Positions 53,748-63,696 are shown, counted from the stretch's first letter. The stretch is 64,000 nt of DNA from Abiotrophia defectiva ATCC 49176 (GCF_037041345.1 NZ_CP146287.1:1863501-1927500); one strand, 5' to 3'. Program-made: numbers and translations. Notes: generated by a model from the letters alone, not told the origin.

Positions 53748-55361
53748 CTATTCTACTTCTAAGTATTTCAAGTCAATCTTACCAAGAGGTGATGTTGCTA
53801 GGCCCTTGATGTTGTCTTTCTTAACACTTACTTGAGTGTAGTCATAGATTGGAATAACTGGCATTTCGTCCATTAAGACTTTTTCAGCCTTCTTCAGAAT
53901 TTCTAAACGTTTGTTAGCGTCAGTTTCTTTGGCTGCTTCTTCCAGGTACTTAGCGTAGTCTGCATTTTCCCAACCAGTGTAGTTGTTACCTGCATCAGCG
54001 CTACGGTATTGATCTAAGAAGGTTAAGGCATCGTTGAAGTCACCAGACCAACCTAAACGCGCCACTTGGAAGTCACCGGTCTTGAGACGATCTAAGTAAA
54101 CTTGGAACTCAGAGTTGTCCAATTCTACCTTGATCCCTAAGTTCTTAGACCAACCTTCTTGGATGTATTGAGCGATAGCTGCGTGAGCTTCACTGGTGTT
54201 CATAGAAATCTTAACGGTCAATTCACTTGGGTCCTTAAGGCCTAATTCTTGTAAACCTTTAGCCAAGTATTCTTTGGCGCCTTCATAGTCGGCATCCTTG
54301 AAGTAGTTAGCATCTGCTTCGAAGCCAGTAACTGAAGCTGGCACAATCCCCTTAGCAGGTTTTTGTTCAGCCTTGGTAATGTTAGTTACCAAACCTTGAC
54401 GGTCAATAGCTAAAGCCAAAGCCTTACGGATATTGACATTAGACATTACAGGGTCTTTAGTGTTGAGTTTGTAGACGTAGATAGCTGACTGTGGTGTAAC
54501 TTTAAGAATCCCTTGTTTCTTGAAGCCTTCAAAAGAATCTAAAGACAAGGTCCCGAATGGTGCGCTGACGAAGTCAATCTCACCAGATTGGAACATCTTA
54601 GTAACCGTTGCATCAGACTCCACGATTTGCGCGTTGACACGGTCAACCTTGACATTGTCCTTATCCCAGTATTGGTCATTCTTTTCTAAGGCTAGGTCCG
54701 CGTTGTGGTTCCACTCAGCTAACTTGAAGGCCCCGTTAGTGACATACTTGTCGCTTAAGTCGTCAGCCCAGTCAGCGTTAGCTTCTACCACCTTCTTGTT
54801 AACAGGTGCAAATGCATAGAAAGAAGTTAAGCTTAAGAAGTAAGCAGTTGGGTTGACCAACTTCACTTCTAAGGTAGTGTCGTCGATTGCTTTGACCCCA
54901 ACTTGGTCTGCGCTCCCTTTGCCTTCGTTGTAGGCTTGTGCCCCTTCAATGACGAAGAAGAGCCCTGCGTAGTCAGCCCCTGTTTCAGGATTGATGACAC
55001 GTTTCCAGGCATATTCAAAGTCACCTGCAGTAACAGGGTCGCCGTTAGACCATTTAGCGTCTGAACGTAATTTGAAAGTATAGGTCTTGCCATCTTCGCT
55101 GACTTGCCAAGATTCGGCCACACCAGGCACTTGGCTCTTGAAGTCTTGCGATTCACGGGTCAAACCTTCGAAGACGTTATGGATGATGTTCCCGCTTGGC
55201 GCATCAGACGCTTTAGCTGGGTCGATGCTTGCCATTTCTGAGGAAACAACAGTGTTGACTTCTTTACCTTGAGCGTGTGCCGGCAAAGGTGTTGGTAAGC
55301 TTGCAGCCAAGGCCAAAAAGGCAGCGCCGGCTAACAAAGATTTCTTGAGTACTTGTTTCAT
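53748..55361 (-). CDS. oppA: Oligopeptide-binding protein OppA
   Basis: The 537-residue protein has a signal peptide with site LPAHAQ and a family 5 solute-binding fold: VVSSEMASIDPAKASDAPSGNIIHNVFEGL near the start and ARLGWSGDFNDALTFLDQY near the end. It captures oligopeptides outside the membrane. The signal peptide lacks a lipobox cysteine, unlike well-known OppA lipoproteins of lactic acid bacteria. The ATG at 55361 follows AAGGGGG; an in-frame codon 10 residues earlier lies near the -10 region. Confidence 0.9.
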   Translation of the reverse strand: MKQVLKKSLLAGAAFLALAASLPTPLPAHAQGKEVNTVVSSEMASIDPAKASDAPSGNIIHNVFEGLTRESQDFKSQVPGVAESWQVSEDGKTYTFKLRSDAKWSNGDPVTAGDFEYAWKRVINPETGADYAGLFFVIEGAQAYNEGKGSADQVGVKAIDDTTLEVKLVNPTAYFLSLTSFYAFAPVNKKVVEANADWADDLSDKYVTNGAFKLAEWNHNADLALEKNDQYWDKDNVKVDRVNAQIVESDATVTKMFQSGEIDFVSAPFGTLSLDSFEGFKKQGILKVTPQSAIYVYKLNTKDPVMSNVNIRKALALAIDRQGLVTNITKAEQKPAKGIVPASVTGFEADANYFKDADYEGAKEYLAKGLQELGLKDPSELTVKISMNTSEAHAAIAQYIQEGWSKNLGIKVELDNSEFQVYLDRLKTGDFQVARLGWSGDFNDALTFLDQYRSADAGNNYTGWENADYAKYLEEAAKETDANKRLEILKKAEKVLMDEMPVIPIYDYTQVSVKKDNIKGLATSPLGKIDLKYLEVE

Positions 55362-55399
55362 AAGTATCCCCCTTAGTAAAATTAAAATCACATGAGTTA

Positions 55400-55428
55400 A
55401 TTTTAAGGGAACTCTGAATAAATGTCAA
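55400..55428 (-). promoter_or_regulatory. oppA promoter
   Basis: TTGACA (55423-55428) and TAAAAT (55400-55405) are separated by 17 bases, followed by TAACTCATGTG as at oppB. Confidence 0.82.
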
Positions 55429-55441
55429 TGATTTTTTAATA

Positions 55442-55481
55442 GCAAAAATCAAGCTCTCTTGCCTAGCAAGAGGGCTTGATT
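55442..55481 (-). terminator. Terminator after truA
   Basis: AATCAAGCTCTCTTGC (55447-55462) pairs with GCAAGAGGGCTTGATT (55466-55481) with one G-T pair; the minus strand continues with a T-rich run. Confidence 0.88.
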
Positions 55482-55483
55482 AC

Positions 55484-56257
55484 TTATTTATTAAATGGCG
55501 ATGGCTCATAGAAAACCTGATGGAGATAGAGTCCCTGTGGCGGTGCCGTTGGCCCTGCTTCCTTGCGGTTCTGAACCTGGATTAAACGCTCAAGTTCATT
55601 GACAGGACGCAGCCCATCCCCGATTTGCAGGCTAGTCCCGACCAGAATTCGAATCATATTATAGAGGAACCCGGTCCCCTGGAACTGGAAGACCAGTTCC
55701 TGCTGGTCCTTATCTTCCCAAACTCGGGCCATATGAACGGTCCGCACCTTGTCTTCCTTATCGGTCTTGGTCGAACAGAAGCTAGTGAAGTCGTGGGTTC
55801 CCACCACTGCCTCCAAGGCTTGATTGATTCGATCTAAGTCATAGCGATAAGGATGGTGGAGACTGTAGAGACGTTTGAAAGGATTGGCATAGGCACCTAT
55901 ATCTACCCGATAACGGTACTCCTTACCGATGGCATGGTAGCGGGCATGGAAATCATCGGCCACCCGAGCCACTGCCACTACCTTAATCGACGGGTCCAAG
56001 AGGGCATTGAGCGCTCTTTGCATGGCTTGTTGAGGCATAGGGGCAGGATAATCAAAATGTACTACTTGGCCCAAGGCATGGACACCCGAATCAGTCCGGC
56101 CTGACGCCACTGTGGGAATGGTCACGCCTTCTGGGCACTTGGCCATTTTGATTAGAGCCGCGTCTAGATTGGCCTGAATAGAAGGGCCATTGGGCTGAAC
56201 TTGGTAGCCGACAAAGCGACTACCGTCATAAGCGAGTTGAATGGCATAACGTGGCAT
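55484..56257 (-). CDS. truA: tRNA pseudouridine(38-40) synthase TruA
   Basis: The 257-residue enzyme begins PRYAIQLAYDGSRFVGYQVQP and has the catalytic Asp in ASGRTDSGVHALGQV. It converts uridines 38-40 of the anticodon stem to pseudouridine. It ends the ribosomal/ECF gene cluster, its usual position in Firmicutes; rplM and rpsI, which often follow, are not here. Confidence 0.93.
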   Translation of the reverse strand: MPRYAIQLAYDGSRFVGYQVQPNGPSIQANLDAALIKMAKCPEGVTIPTVASGRTDSGVHALGQVVHFDYPAPMPQQAMQRALNALLDPSIKVVAVARVADDFHARYHAIGKEYRYRVDIGAYANPFKRLYSLHHPYRYDLDRINQALEAVVGTHDFTSFCSTKTDKEDKVRTVHMARVWEDKDQQELVFQFQGTGFLYNMIRILVGTSLQIGDGLRPVNELERLIQVQNRKEAGPTAPPQGLYLHQVFYEPSPFNK

Positions 56258-56261
56258 GGCC

Positions 56262-57071
56262 TCACCCCACTGGCCAGAAACGGCTAGCTAACAAGGCTAA
56301 GGTCAGGACTAGCAAGGCCCAACGCACTTGTCTATCAGCTGGGCTGTAGGCCAACTGGCGATACTTGGTACGGCCTTCTGCTCCGCGATAGCCCCGCGCT
56401 TCCATGGCGGTTGCCATTTCTTCGGCCCGGTTGAAGGCAGAGATGAAAAGGGGCACCAAAATCGGCACGACAGCCTTCATTCTCTGCATGAGGCTACCTT
56501 GATCGAACTCTACCCCACGCGAGCGTTGGGCGTTCATGATTTTCTGGGCTTCATCCATGAGGGTTGGCACATAGCGCAAGGCGATAGCCAGCATAAGGGC
56601 CAACTCGTGGGCAGGGAAGCCAAAGCGAGTCAGGGGCCGCAAGAGATGTTCAATCCCGTCCGTTAGCTCCAGGGGCGCTGTCGTTAAGGTTAGAATAGTG
56701 GACATCATAATAATGAGGACCAGACGCATGAAGATAAAGGCCCCACTCTCCAAACCACCAGTCGAGAGGACAAAGGGTCCCCACTGCCAGAAGACATGGC
56801 CCCCATTAGTGAAGAGAATCTGAAAGACCACGGTAAAGAGAATCAGCCAAATCATGGGCTTGACCCCATTAATAAAGAACTTAAAGGAAAGACCGGTCAA
56901 CTTAATAGCCAAGAGGGTAAAGAGCGCCAAAATGGCGTAACCCAACCAGGAATCGGCTAAGAAGACCGCAAAAATAAAGTAGAAAGAAGCTAGCAACTTG
57001 GTCCGTGGATCCAGTCGATGGACCCAGGAATCCATATTGATATAGCGTCCCAGTAACATTTTATCCAACAT
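56262..57071 (-). CDS. ecfT: Energy-coupling factor transporter membrane protein EcfT
   Basis: The 269-residue protein has a cluster of membrane segments (about 25-125 and 240-260) and the two coupling motifs with Ala-Arg-Gly character: NAQRSRGVEF and ATAMEARGYRG. It links S components such as QueT to EcfA1A2. It overlaps ecfA2 by 11 bases. Confidence 0.93.
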   Translation of the reverse strand: MLDKMLLGRYINMDSWVHRLDPRTKLLASFYFIFAVFLADSWLGYAILALFTLLAIKLTGLSFKFFINGVKPMIWLILFTVVFQILFTNGGHVFWQWGPFVLSTGGLESGAFIFMRLVLIIMMSTILTLTTAPLELTDGIEHLLRPLTRFGFPAHELALMLAIALRYVPTLMDEAQKIMNAQRSRGVEFDQGSLMQRMKAVVPILVPLFISAFNRAEEMATAMEARGYRGAEGRTKYRQLAYSPADRQVRWALLVLTLALLASRFWPVG

Positions 57072-57957
57072 GGCCGGTCCCCTCCTTAGCTGGAAGATGG
57101 GCCATGAGCAAGTCGGCTAAGGCTTCAACGGTCAGGGGCGCCTGGTCGATAGCTAGGGCCTGGTCCCCTAAGCGCTCCTGTAATTTCTCCAGAAACTGCA
57201 TGGAGCGTGGCACATCTAAGCGCCGTTGGCGCAACCAATCCGTCTGGCTGAAGACCTGTTCAGGCGTCCCTGTCTTAGCCACCGTGCCCCCTTCCATGAC
57301 AATGACATGGTCGGCATAACGGGCAACGTCATCCATTTGGTGACTGATTAAGACTAGGGTCAACTTATCCTCTTTTTGGAGGCGCATGAACATGTCCAGC
57401 ATTTGGGCTTGACCCAGTGGGTCTAGGCCGGCAGTTGGCTCGTCTAAGACCAACACTTGCGGTTCTAAGGCCAGAACGCCGGCAATGGCCACCCGTCGCA
57501 TTTGGCCGCCACTGAGATCGAAAGGCGAGCGCTCATAGAGGTCCGGACTGATGCCGACCAGGGATAATTTTTCCTTAGCAATGGCGAGCGCGTCCTCTTC
57601 CGAGACACCAAAATTCAAAGGTCCAAACATGACATCCTTGAGGACCGTCTCTTCAAAGAGCTGGGCTTCCGGGAATTGGAAGACGACACCGACCTGCTTA
57701 CGCAAGGGCTTGAGGGAAGGTAACTTAGCCGTAGATGTAACCAAGACATCCCCTAGACGTACTGAGCCCTTGGTTGGCTTAATCAAAACATTAAGGTGTT
57801 GAATCAGAGTCGACTTGCCTGAACCCGTGTGGCCGATGACGGCAGTCACTTGGTGGGCTGGAATGGTTAAATTAACGTCGAAGAGGGCCGCTACCTCAAA
57901 AGGCGTATTGGCATTGTAATGGTAACTTACTTGGTCGAATACAATGGTGTGATCCAT
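57061..57957 (-). CDS. ecfA2: Energy-coupling factor ATPase EcfA2
   Basis: The 298-residue ATPase has Walker A GHTGSGKSTLI, signature LSGGQMRRVAIAGVL, Walker B VLVLDEPTAGLDP and His switch LVLISHQMDD. LSGGQMRRVAIAG is characteristic of EcfA2. Its start overlaps ecfA1 by 31 bases. Confidence 0.93.
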   Translation of the reverse strand: MDHTIVFDQVSYHYNANTPFEVAALFDVNLTIPAHQVTAVIGHTGSGKSTLIQHLNVLIKPTKGSVRLGDVLVTSTAKLPSLKPLRKQVGVVFQFPEAQLFEETVLKDVMFGPLNFGVSEEDALAIAKEKLSLVGISPDLYERSPFDLSGGQMRRVAIAGVLALEPQVLVLDEPTAGLDPLGQAQMLDMFMRLQKEDKLTLVLISHQMDDVARYADHVIVMEGGTVAKTGTPEQVFSQTDWLRQRRLDVPRSMQFLEKLQERLGDQALAIDQAPLTVEALADLLMAHLPAKEGTGHVG

Positions 57958-58766
57958 GTCAATAAGGCCTCCTCATCGAGATAGTTATCCGGCACATCCA
58001 GTCCGCGGGCAGCTAGGGCGTCCTTGAGTTTCTGTGAAAAAGGCACATCCAAGCCCTGTTCCACTAAATGTTCACCCATTAGGAAGATTTCTTCTGGTTT
58101 CTTGTCTTGAACTAGGCGGCCGCCCTGCATCATGAGGATACGGTCAGCCAAGCTGGCTTCGTCCAAATCATGGGTAATGGAAATAACCGTCAGGTTGAAG
58201 CGTTCCTTAATCTTACGGATGGCGGCAATCACTTCTTGACGACCGTTAGGGTCCAACATAGAAGTCGCTTCATCCAAGATAATAATGTCAGGTCGCAAAG
58301 CCAAGATGCTAGCCAGGGCTACCCGTTGCTTCTGGCCCCCTGATAGGCGGGCAGGCTCCTTGTCCTTAAATTCTGACATCCGAACTTCAGCCAGCGCCTC
58401 TTCAATCCGGCTAATCATCTCCTGACGTGGCACTCCATTATTCTCCAAGCCAAAGGCCACATCATCTTCTACCGTCGAACCAACAAATTGGTTGTCTGGG
58501 TTCTGGAAGACCATGCCAACTGAGCGACGAGCCTCCCAAACGGTCTCTTCGTCAATGGTTAAATCCTTAATGGTTACCTGGCCTGCCGCAGGCACGAGGA
58601 GGCCATTCATAATTTTGGCTAGGGTCGACTTGCCTGAGCCGTTTGGCCCAATAATAGCCACCCATTCGCCTTCCTTGATTTCTAGGGAGACATCGGTCAG
58701 GGAATTGACCTCGCTACCATAGTAACGAAAATCGATATGCGATAGTTTTACAACGCTTGCTGCCAT
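57927..58766 (-). CDS. ecfA1: Energy-coupling factor ATPase EcfA1
   Basis: The 279-residue ATPase has Walker A GPNGSGKSTLAKIMNG, signature [15 protein letters not shown] and Walker B IIILDEATSMLDP; the ATSMLDP form is typical of EcfA1. It forms the ECF motor with EcfA2 and EcfT for vitamin S components. Confidence 0.93.
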   Translation of the reverse strand: MAASVVKLSHIDFRYYGSEVNSLTDVSLEIKEGEWVAIIGPNGSGKSTLAKIMNGLLVPAAGQVTIKDLTIDEETVWEARRSVGMVFQNPDNQFVGSTVEDDVAFGLENNGVPRQEMISRIEEALAEVRMSEFKDKEPARLSGGQKQRVALASILALRPDIIILDEATSMLDPNGRQEVIAAIRKIKERFNLTVISITHDLDEASLADRILMMQGGRLVQDKKPEEIFLMGEHLVEQGLDVPFSQKLKDALAARGLDVPDNYLDEEALLTWITPLYSTK

Positions 58767-58805
58767 GTCTGTTTCATCCTCTCTGCCTCTGGGGCCTCCT
58801 TGCTA

Positions 58806-58851
58806 CTTTCATAGCTAAAGCCAGTTTCCTGCCTAGCCTTAGCTATGAAAG
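58806..58851 (-). other. Inverted repeat in the ecfA1 leader
   Basis: CTTTCATAGCTAA (58806-58818) pairs perfectly with TTAGCTATGAAAG (58839-58851) around a 20-base loop, 40 bases before the ecfA1 start. No U run follows, so it may be an operator or mRNA stabiliser. Confidence 0.6.
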
Positions 58852-58943
58852 CAACTCACCCCCTTACTCTACCACCTGGGGGCGTCACTTTCAAGAATTT
58901 GAGTATAAGACCAAAAAAAAATCACTTTTACGATGATAGCTAG

Positions 58944-58972
58944 CGATTGGGGAAGCAGGGCTCCCCCAATCG
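58944..58972 (-). terminator. Hairpin after rplQ
   Basis: CGATTGGGG (58944-58952) pairs with CCCCAATCG (58964-58972). The nearest U run on the minus strand is about 20 bases further, so it may be a weak terminator or processing site between rplQ and ecfA1. Confidence 0.5.
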
Positions 58973-59054
58973 TGCTATAGAGCTAGACCCTGTAGTTGGT
59001 TAGCAAGGCTACAGAATCGTCACACTCCTCATCATAAAGCGAATTCTCACTCTA

Positions 59055-59435
59055 TTATACTAATTCGATGATTGCCATTGGGGCGCCATCACCACGACGT
59101 GGGCCGGTCTTCAAGACACGGGTGTAGCCACCTTGGCGGTCAGCGTAGCGCTCAGCGTACTCACCGAACAAACGAGTCAAGACACGTTCAACAACGACTT
59201 GATCCCCTTCAACGGTTGCGCTAGCAATCTCGTTACGCAAGAATGCTGCAGCACGACGGCGTGATGCTAAGTCACCTTTTTTACCTAAGGTAATCATTTG
59301 ATCAACGAATTTACGTACTTCTTTGGCACGAGTTTCTGTGGTTTCGATACGGCCGTATACGATCACATCAGTAGTTAAGTCACGCAATAATGCGTTACGT
59401 TGTGCGCTCTTACGTCCTAATTTGCGGTATGCCAT
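59055..59435 (-). CDS. rplQ: 50S ribosomal protein L17
   Basis: The 126-residue protein begins [19 protein letters not shown] and ends [12 protein letters not shown], standard for L17. It is the last gene of the large ribosomal operon, 42 bases after rpoA, with an AAAGGAGGAAAC binding site. Confidence 0.97.
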   Translation of the reverse strand: MAYRKLGRKSAQRNALLRDLTTDVIVYGRIETTETRAKEVRKFVDQMITLGKKGDLASRRRAAAFLRNEIASATVEGDQVVVERVLTRLFGEYAERYADRQGGYTRVLKTGPRRGDGAPMAIIELV

Positions 59436-59477
59436 TATTCAGTTTCCTCCTTTGCTTTGAATATGAAATATCCTATA

Positions 59478-60422
59478 CTAGTCGTCTTGGCGTAAGCTCA
59501 ACTCAAGGTTAGCCAATTTTTGTTTGACTTCCTCTAATGATTTACGGCCAAGGTTACGTACTTTAATCATTTCTGCTTCTGATTTGTTAGTCAACTCTTG
59601 AATCGTGTTGATGCCCGCGCGTTTCAAACAGTTGTATGAACGAACGGATAAGTCTAACTCTTCAATCGTCATGATTAACATTTTCTCTTTTTCAGCTTCT
59701 TCCTTCTCAACCATAATTTCAGTTTGACGCGCTTCATCGTTGAGGTTAACGAAGATATTTAAGTGCTCCGTTAAGATTTTAGCGGCTAAACTTAATGATT
59801 TTTCAGGACTAATTGAACCGTCGGTCCAAATATCTAAAGTTAATTTATCATAAACGTTCTTTTGCCCGATACGGGTGTTTTCGACTTGATAGTTTACCTT
59901 CTTAATTGGGGTATAAATCGAATCGATTGGTAAGACGCCGATTGGCATATCTTCCCGTTTGTTGTGTTCGCTCCGGACATAACCACGACCGTTGGCTACG
60001 TTTAGACGCATCTTCAATTCAGCGCCATCAGCCAGGGTGCAAATGTAGAGCTCAGGGTTGAGGATTTGCACATCGTTATCATGCATAATATCAGCTGCGG
60101 TCACAACTTTTGGACCGGTGACGTTTAATTCAATTACTTTTGACTCTTGAGTGTGAAGTTTCAATGCTAATTTCTTCAAGTTCAAGATGATCGTTGGAAC
60201 ATCTTCCACGACACCTTCAACTGTAGCAAATTCATGCAGTACTCCATCAATCTGGATGCTAGTAACAGCGGAACCAGGTAATGAAGATAATAAAATACGA
60301 CGTAATGAATTTCCAAGGGTTGTTCCATATCCACGTTCAAGTGGTTCAACGACAATTTTACCAAACTTGGCATCGTCACTGACTTCAATCGTTTTAATTT
60401 CTGGCTTTTCAATTTCGATCAT
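59478..60422 (-). CDS. rpoA: RNA polymerase alpha subunit
   Basis: The 314-residue protein has the dimerising N-terminal domain ([31 protein letters not shown]) and the C-terminal DNA-binding domain ([22 protein letters not shown], then [11 protein letters not shown]). Confidence 0.97.
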   Translation of the reverse strand: MIEIEKPEIKTIEVSDDAKFGKIVVEPLERGYGTTLGNSLRRILLSSLPGSAVTSIQIDGVLHEFATVEGVVEDVPTIILNLKKLALKLHTQESKVIELNVTGPKVVTAADIMHDNDVQILNPELYICTLADGAELKMRLNVANGRGYVRSEHNKREDMPIGVLPIDSIYTPIKKVNYQVENTRIGQKNVYDKLTLDIWTDGSISPEKSLSLAAKILTEHLNIFVNLNDEARQTEIMVEKEEAEKEKMLIMTIEELDLSVRSYNCLKRAGINTIQELTNKSEAEMIKVRNLGRKSLEEVKQKLANLELSLRQDD

Positions 60423-60492
60423 CGATTATATTCCCCTTTCAAAACGTTAGTCTTGGTAATAACGCGCTTCACAGTTGCTTGAGTCATCTAGA

Positions 60493-60888
60493 TTATACGC
60501 GGCGACGTTTTGGAGGACGGCAACCGTTGTGAGGAATAGGGGTAACGTCGCGGATGGCGGTTACTTCTAAACCTGTAGCTTGCAATGAACGAATTGCTGA
60601 CTCACGACCTGAACCTGGGCCTTTTACTGTTACTTCAACAGTCTTCATCCCGTGATCCATAGCACCTTTAGCAGCCACTTCTGAAGCCATTTGTGCAGCG
60701 AATGGGGTAGATTTCTTAGAACCACGGAAACCTAATGAACCTGCGGATGACCATGAAATAGCATTACCATTCACGTCAGTGATCATAACAATAGTGTTGT
60801 TGAATGTAGAGCGAATGTGTGCTACACCTTTCTCGACATTTTTTCTAACACGACGGCGACGACGTGCAACTTGTTTTTTCTTTGCCAT
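60493..60888 (-). CDS. rpsK: 30S ribosomal protein S11
   Basis: The 131-residue protein has [20 protein letters not shown] near its start, [12 protein letters not shown], and the ending [13 protein letters not shown], typical of S11. Confidence 0.97.
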   Translation of the reverse strand: MAKKKQVARRRRRVRKNVEKGVAHIRSTFNNTIVMITDVNGNAISWSSAGSLGFRGSKKSTPFAAQMASEVAAKGAMDHGMKTVEVTVKGPGSGRESAIRSLQATGLEVTAIRDVTPIPHNGCRPPKRRRV

Positions 60889-60922
60889 GAAGTTTATACC
60901 TCCTTCATTCTATATTCGAGTA

Positions 60923-61285
60923 TTATTTTTTACCAGTGACCATTTTCTTAGGTCCTTTACGTGTACGAGCGTTGTTCTTGGTGTTTTGACCACGAACTGG
61001 CAAGCCACGACGGTGACGTAAGCCACGGTAAGAACCGATTTCTTGGAGACGCTTGATGTTCAAGCTAATTTCACGACGTAAGTCCCCTTCAACTTTGAGG
61101 CCGTCAATGATTTCACGGATACGGTCGAGCTCATCGTTTGATAAGTCCTTAACGCGAGTGTCTTCAGAAACGTTTGCTTGTTTTAATACTTGTTGTGCAG
61201 TTTTCAAACCAATACCGTAGATGTATGTTAATGAGATTACTACACGTTTTTCACGCGGAATATCTACTCCAGCAATACGAGCCAT
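60923..61285 (-). CDS. rpsM: 30S ribosomal protein S13
   Basis: The 120-residue protein begins [20 protein letters not shown] and has [20 protein letters not shown], the S13 signature. Confidence 0.97.
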   Translation of the reverse strand: MARIAGVDIPREKRVVISLTYIYGIGLKTAQQVLKQANVSEDTRVKDLSNDELDRIREIIDGLKVEGDLRREISLNIKRLQEIGSYRGLRHRRGLPVRGQNTKNNARTRKGPKKMVTGKK

Positions 61286-61306
61286 TTATCTGGCACCTCC
61301 TTCTTA

Positions 61307-61420
61307 TTAACCTTGACGTTGTTTATGTTTTGGATTTTCGCAAATTACCATCACATTGCCGTTGCGACGAATGATTTTACATTTTTCGCAAATTGGCTTT
61401 ACAGATGCTCTAACTTTCAT
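61307..61420 (-). CDS. rpmJ: 50S ribosomal protein L36
   Basis: The minus strand encodes a 37-residue protein, [20 protein letters not shown] followed by a second CxxH-containing part ([13 protein letters not shown]). The zinc ligands C-x2-C, C and H are present. It lies between infA and rpsM in the usual order. Confidence 0.97.
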   Translation of the reverse strand: MKVRASVKPICEKCKIIRRNGNVMVICENPKHKQRQG

Positions 61421-61458
61421 CTTAACTAATTCCCTCCTTAAATTCGAAACGGAACGGT

Positions 61459-61677
61459 TTACTTAAAGCGGTAGGTAATACGACCACGTGTCAAATCGTA
61501 AGGAGATAATTCAATCGTTACCTTATCTCCTGGTAAGATGCGGATGTAGTTCATCCGGATTTTACCTGAAACGTGAGCCAGTATTTCATGCCCATTCTCT
61601 AATTCAACCTTAAACATTGCATTTGGTAAAGTTTCAATGACTGTACCTTCAACTTCAATTACATCATCTTTAGCCAT
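61459..61677 (-). CDS. infA: Translation initiation factor IF-1
   Basis: The 72-residue S1-fold protein reads [20 protein letters not shown] and ends [11 protein letters not shown], standard for IF-1. Confidence 0.97.
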   Translation of the reverse strand: MAKDDVIEVEGTVIETLPNAMFKVELENGHEILAHVSGKIRMNYIRILPGDKVTIELSPYDLTRGRITYRFK

Positions 61678-61711
61678 TCATACTTCCTCCTCTTACCAAC
61701 TTACTGTTAGG

Positions 61712-62371
61712 CTATTGTGCCACTGAGGACAAAATCTGGCGGATATCTTCGTAGACCTTGTCGATGGCTTGTTGACCATCCACTCGGTGAAGAAGCCCAC
61801 GTTCCTCATAATAATCCAGTATTGGTCGAATTGATTCCATTTGGAGATTGATACGATATGCAACTTTCTCAGGCTTGTCATCTTCACGTTGATAGAAATC
61901 ACTGGCACCACAGTTGTCACAAACCCCTTCAACCTTCGGTGGGTTGTAGAGTTTGTGGTAGGTTGCCCCACAGTTGCGGCAGATGATTCGGCCACTCAAG
62001 CGATCCTTGAGGACTTCTGGATCTACATCGATATAGATAACGGCATGGATTGGAGAATCTAACTCCACCAAGTTTTGATCAAGCGCCTGAGCTTGTGCGC
62101 TTGTACGTGGGTAGCCATCCAACATGAAGCCTTGGGCTTTCACGTCGTCTTGGGCTAAACGTTCACGTACAATGGCATTGGTCACTTCGTCAGGAACCAG
62201 GTTCCCGTTGTCAGTGTAAGCCTTAGCTTGGAGCCCAAGTGGGGTTTCGTTCTGAATCGCAGCACGGAAAATGTCCCCAGTTGCAATATGTACGATTTGA
62301 TAATCTTTTACTAGATGTTCACTCTGTGTCCCTTTACCGGCACCAGGCAAACCCATTAATAAAATATTCAT
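61712..62371 (-). CDS. adk: Adenylate kinase
   Basis: The 219-residue enzyme has the P-loop GLPGAGKGTQSE, the AMP-binding DGYPRT segment and a LID domain with four zinc-binding cysteines (CRNCG and CDNCG), the Gram-positive form. The ATG at 62371 follows AAGGGAAG; a start 11 codons earlier has no binding site. Confidence 0.96.
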   Translation of the reverse strand: MNILLMGLPGAGKGTQSEHLVKDYQIVHIATGDIFRAAIQNETPLGLQAKAYTDNGNLVPDEVTNAIVRERLAQDDVKAQGFMLDGYPRTSAQAQALDQNLVELDSPIHAVIYIDVDPEVLKDRLSGRIICRNCGATYHKLYNPPKVEGVCDNCGASDFYQREDDKPEKVAYRINLQMESIRPILDYYEERGLLHRVDGQQAIDKVYEDIRQILSSVAQ

Positions 62372-62406
62372 CTTGTATCTTCCCTTTACTTCTATTTGAC
62401 ACATGA

Positions 62407-63696
62407 TTATTGAATGAATCCTTGATAACGGCGTTTGATAACGCGCCCTTCGACCTGCTTAGCAGTCTCAATGGCAACCCCGACCACAATCAGCAAGCTA
62501 GTCCCGCTGAGTGAGATACGTGACGTTAAGTTCCAGAAGAACCCTGCCACAATCGGTAATACCGCAATCAAAGTCAAGTAAAGTGCGCCTACTCCGCTCA
62601 AGCGGTTGATAACTTTGGTTAAGTAAGTTTCGGTATCTTTCCCAGGACGTACGCTTGGAATGTACCCGCTCGACTTCTGCAAGTTCTCGGCAACTTTCTC
62701 TGGATTCACTTGAATCAATGAATAGAAATAAGTAAACGCAATTAATAGGACAGTGTAGAAGATTACACCGTAGAGTGTTTGGTAGTCGAAGAGTTGTACC
62801 AGAAAGTCCATCCATGGGTTAGTCCGATCGACTGTCACAAACGAGAATATCATCTGAGGTGTTGTAATGAACGAGCTAGCGAAAATTACTGGAATAACCC
62901 CAGCTGAGTTAATTTTAAGCGGGAGGTGAGCTGAGTAGCGCGCCCCTGACGCTTTCTTAGAATAATGGATTGGGATACGCAATTGAGCCCGTTCCATTAA
63001 AACGATAATCACAATTAAGATGACGATGACCAAGATAATGGCTGCCAATGACAGCATGTTGGTCATAGCATGATCTCCACCATTTACCAGATGGCGTTGG
63101 AGATAACCCATCAATTCCTTAGGCACTTCCGCAACAATCCCGGCCATGATAATCATGGACAAGCCGTTACCGACACCGCTTCGGGTAATCATCTCACCCA
63201 ACCAGACCAAGAACATGGAACCAGCTGTTAAGATAAGGGCAATCGTCAGGTAACGCATTGTCGTTGGGTTGGCAATCAAGCCCAGACGCGCCATCCGGTT
63301 AAAACCGAGGGCGATACCGTAAGATTGTACTAAACCAAGGGCAATGGCAACATAAGTGGTCCATTGGTTGAGCTTACGACGCCCAACTTCCCCTTGCTTA
63401 GCCCATTCAGTAAACTTAGGCACGATGTCCATTTGTAATAACTGAATGATGATTGAGGCGGTAATGTATGGAGAAACCCCCATGGCGAAGAGCGAGAAGC
63501 GCTTCAAGGCACCGCCACCGAAAGTGTTTAATAAGCCTAAGAGGCCGCTCTCAGCGAAAGTGTTAATCGCTGAAACCCGAACCCCAGGTACAGGAATATG
63601 TGAGCCTAATCGGAATACCGCAAAAACGAAGAGCGTGAAAAAGATGCGACGACGCGTATCTTTATCCGCAAATGCATTTTTAATAAAGGTAAACAT
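62407..63696 (-). CDS. secY: Preprotein translocase subunit SecY
   Basis: The 429-residue protein has ten membrane segments, begins with the amphipathic FIKNAFADKDTRRRIFFTLF and has GSHIPVPGV and PGKDTETYLTKVINRLSGVGA. It forms the Sec channel. Its ATG overlaps the rplO stop codon by one base. Confidence 0.97.
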   Translation of the reverse strand: MFTFIKNAFADKDTRRRIFFTLFVFAVFRLGSHIPVPGVRVSAINTFAESGLLGLLNTFGGGALKRFSLFAMGVSPYITASIIIQLLQMDIVPKFTEWAKQGEVGRRKLNQWTTYVAIALGLVQSYGIALGFNRMARLGLIANPTTMRYLTIALILTAGSMFLVWLGEMITRSGVGNGLSMIIMAGIVAEVPKELMGYLQRHLVNGGDHAMTNMLSLAAIILVIVILIVIIVLMERAQLRIPIHYSKKASGARYSAHLPLKINSAGVIPVIFASSFITTPQMIFSFVTVDRTNPWMDFLVQLFDYQTLYGVIFYTVLLIAFTYFYSLIQVNPEKVAENLQKSSGYIPSVRPGKDTETYLTKVINRLSGVGALYLTLIAVLPIVAGFFWNLTSRISLSGTSLLIVVGVAIETAKQVEGRVIKRRYQGFIQ

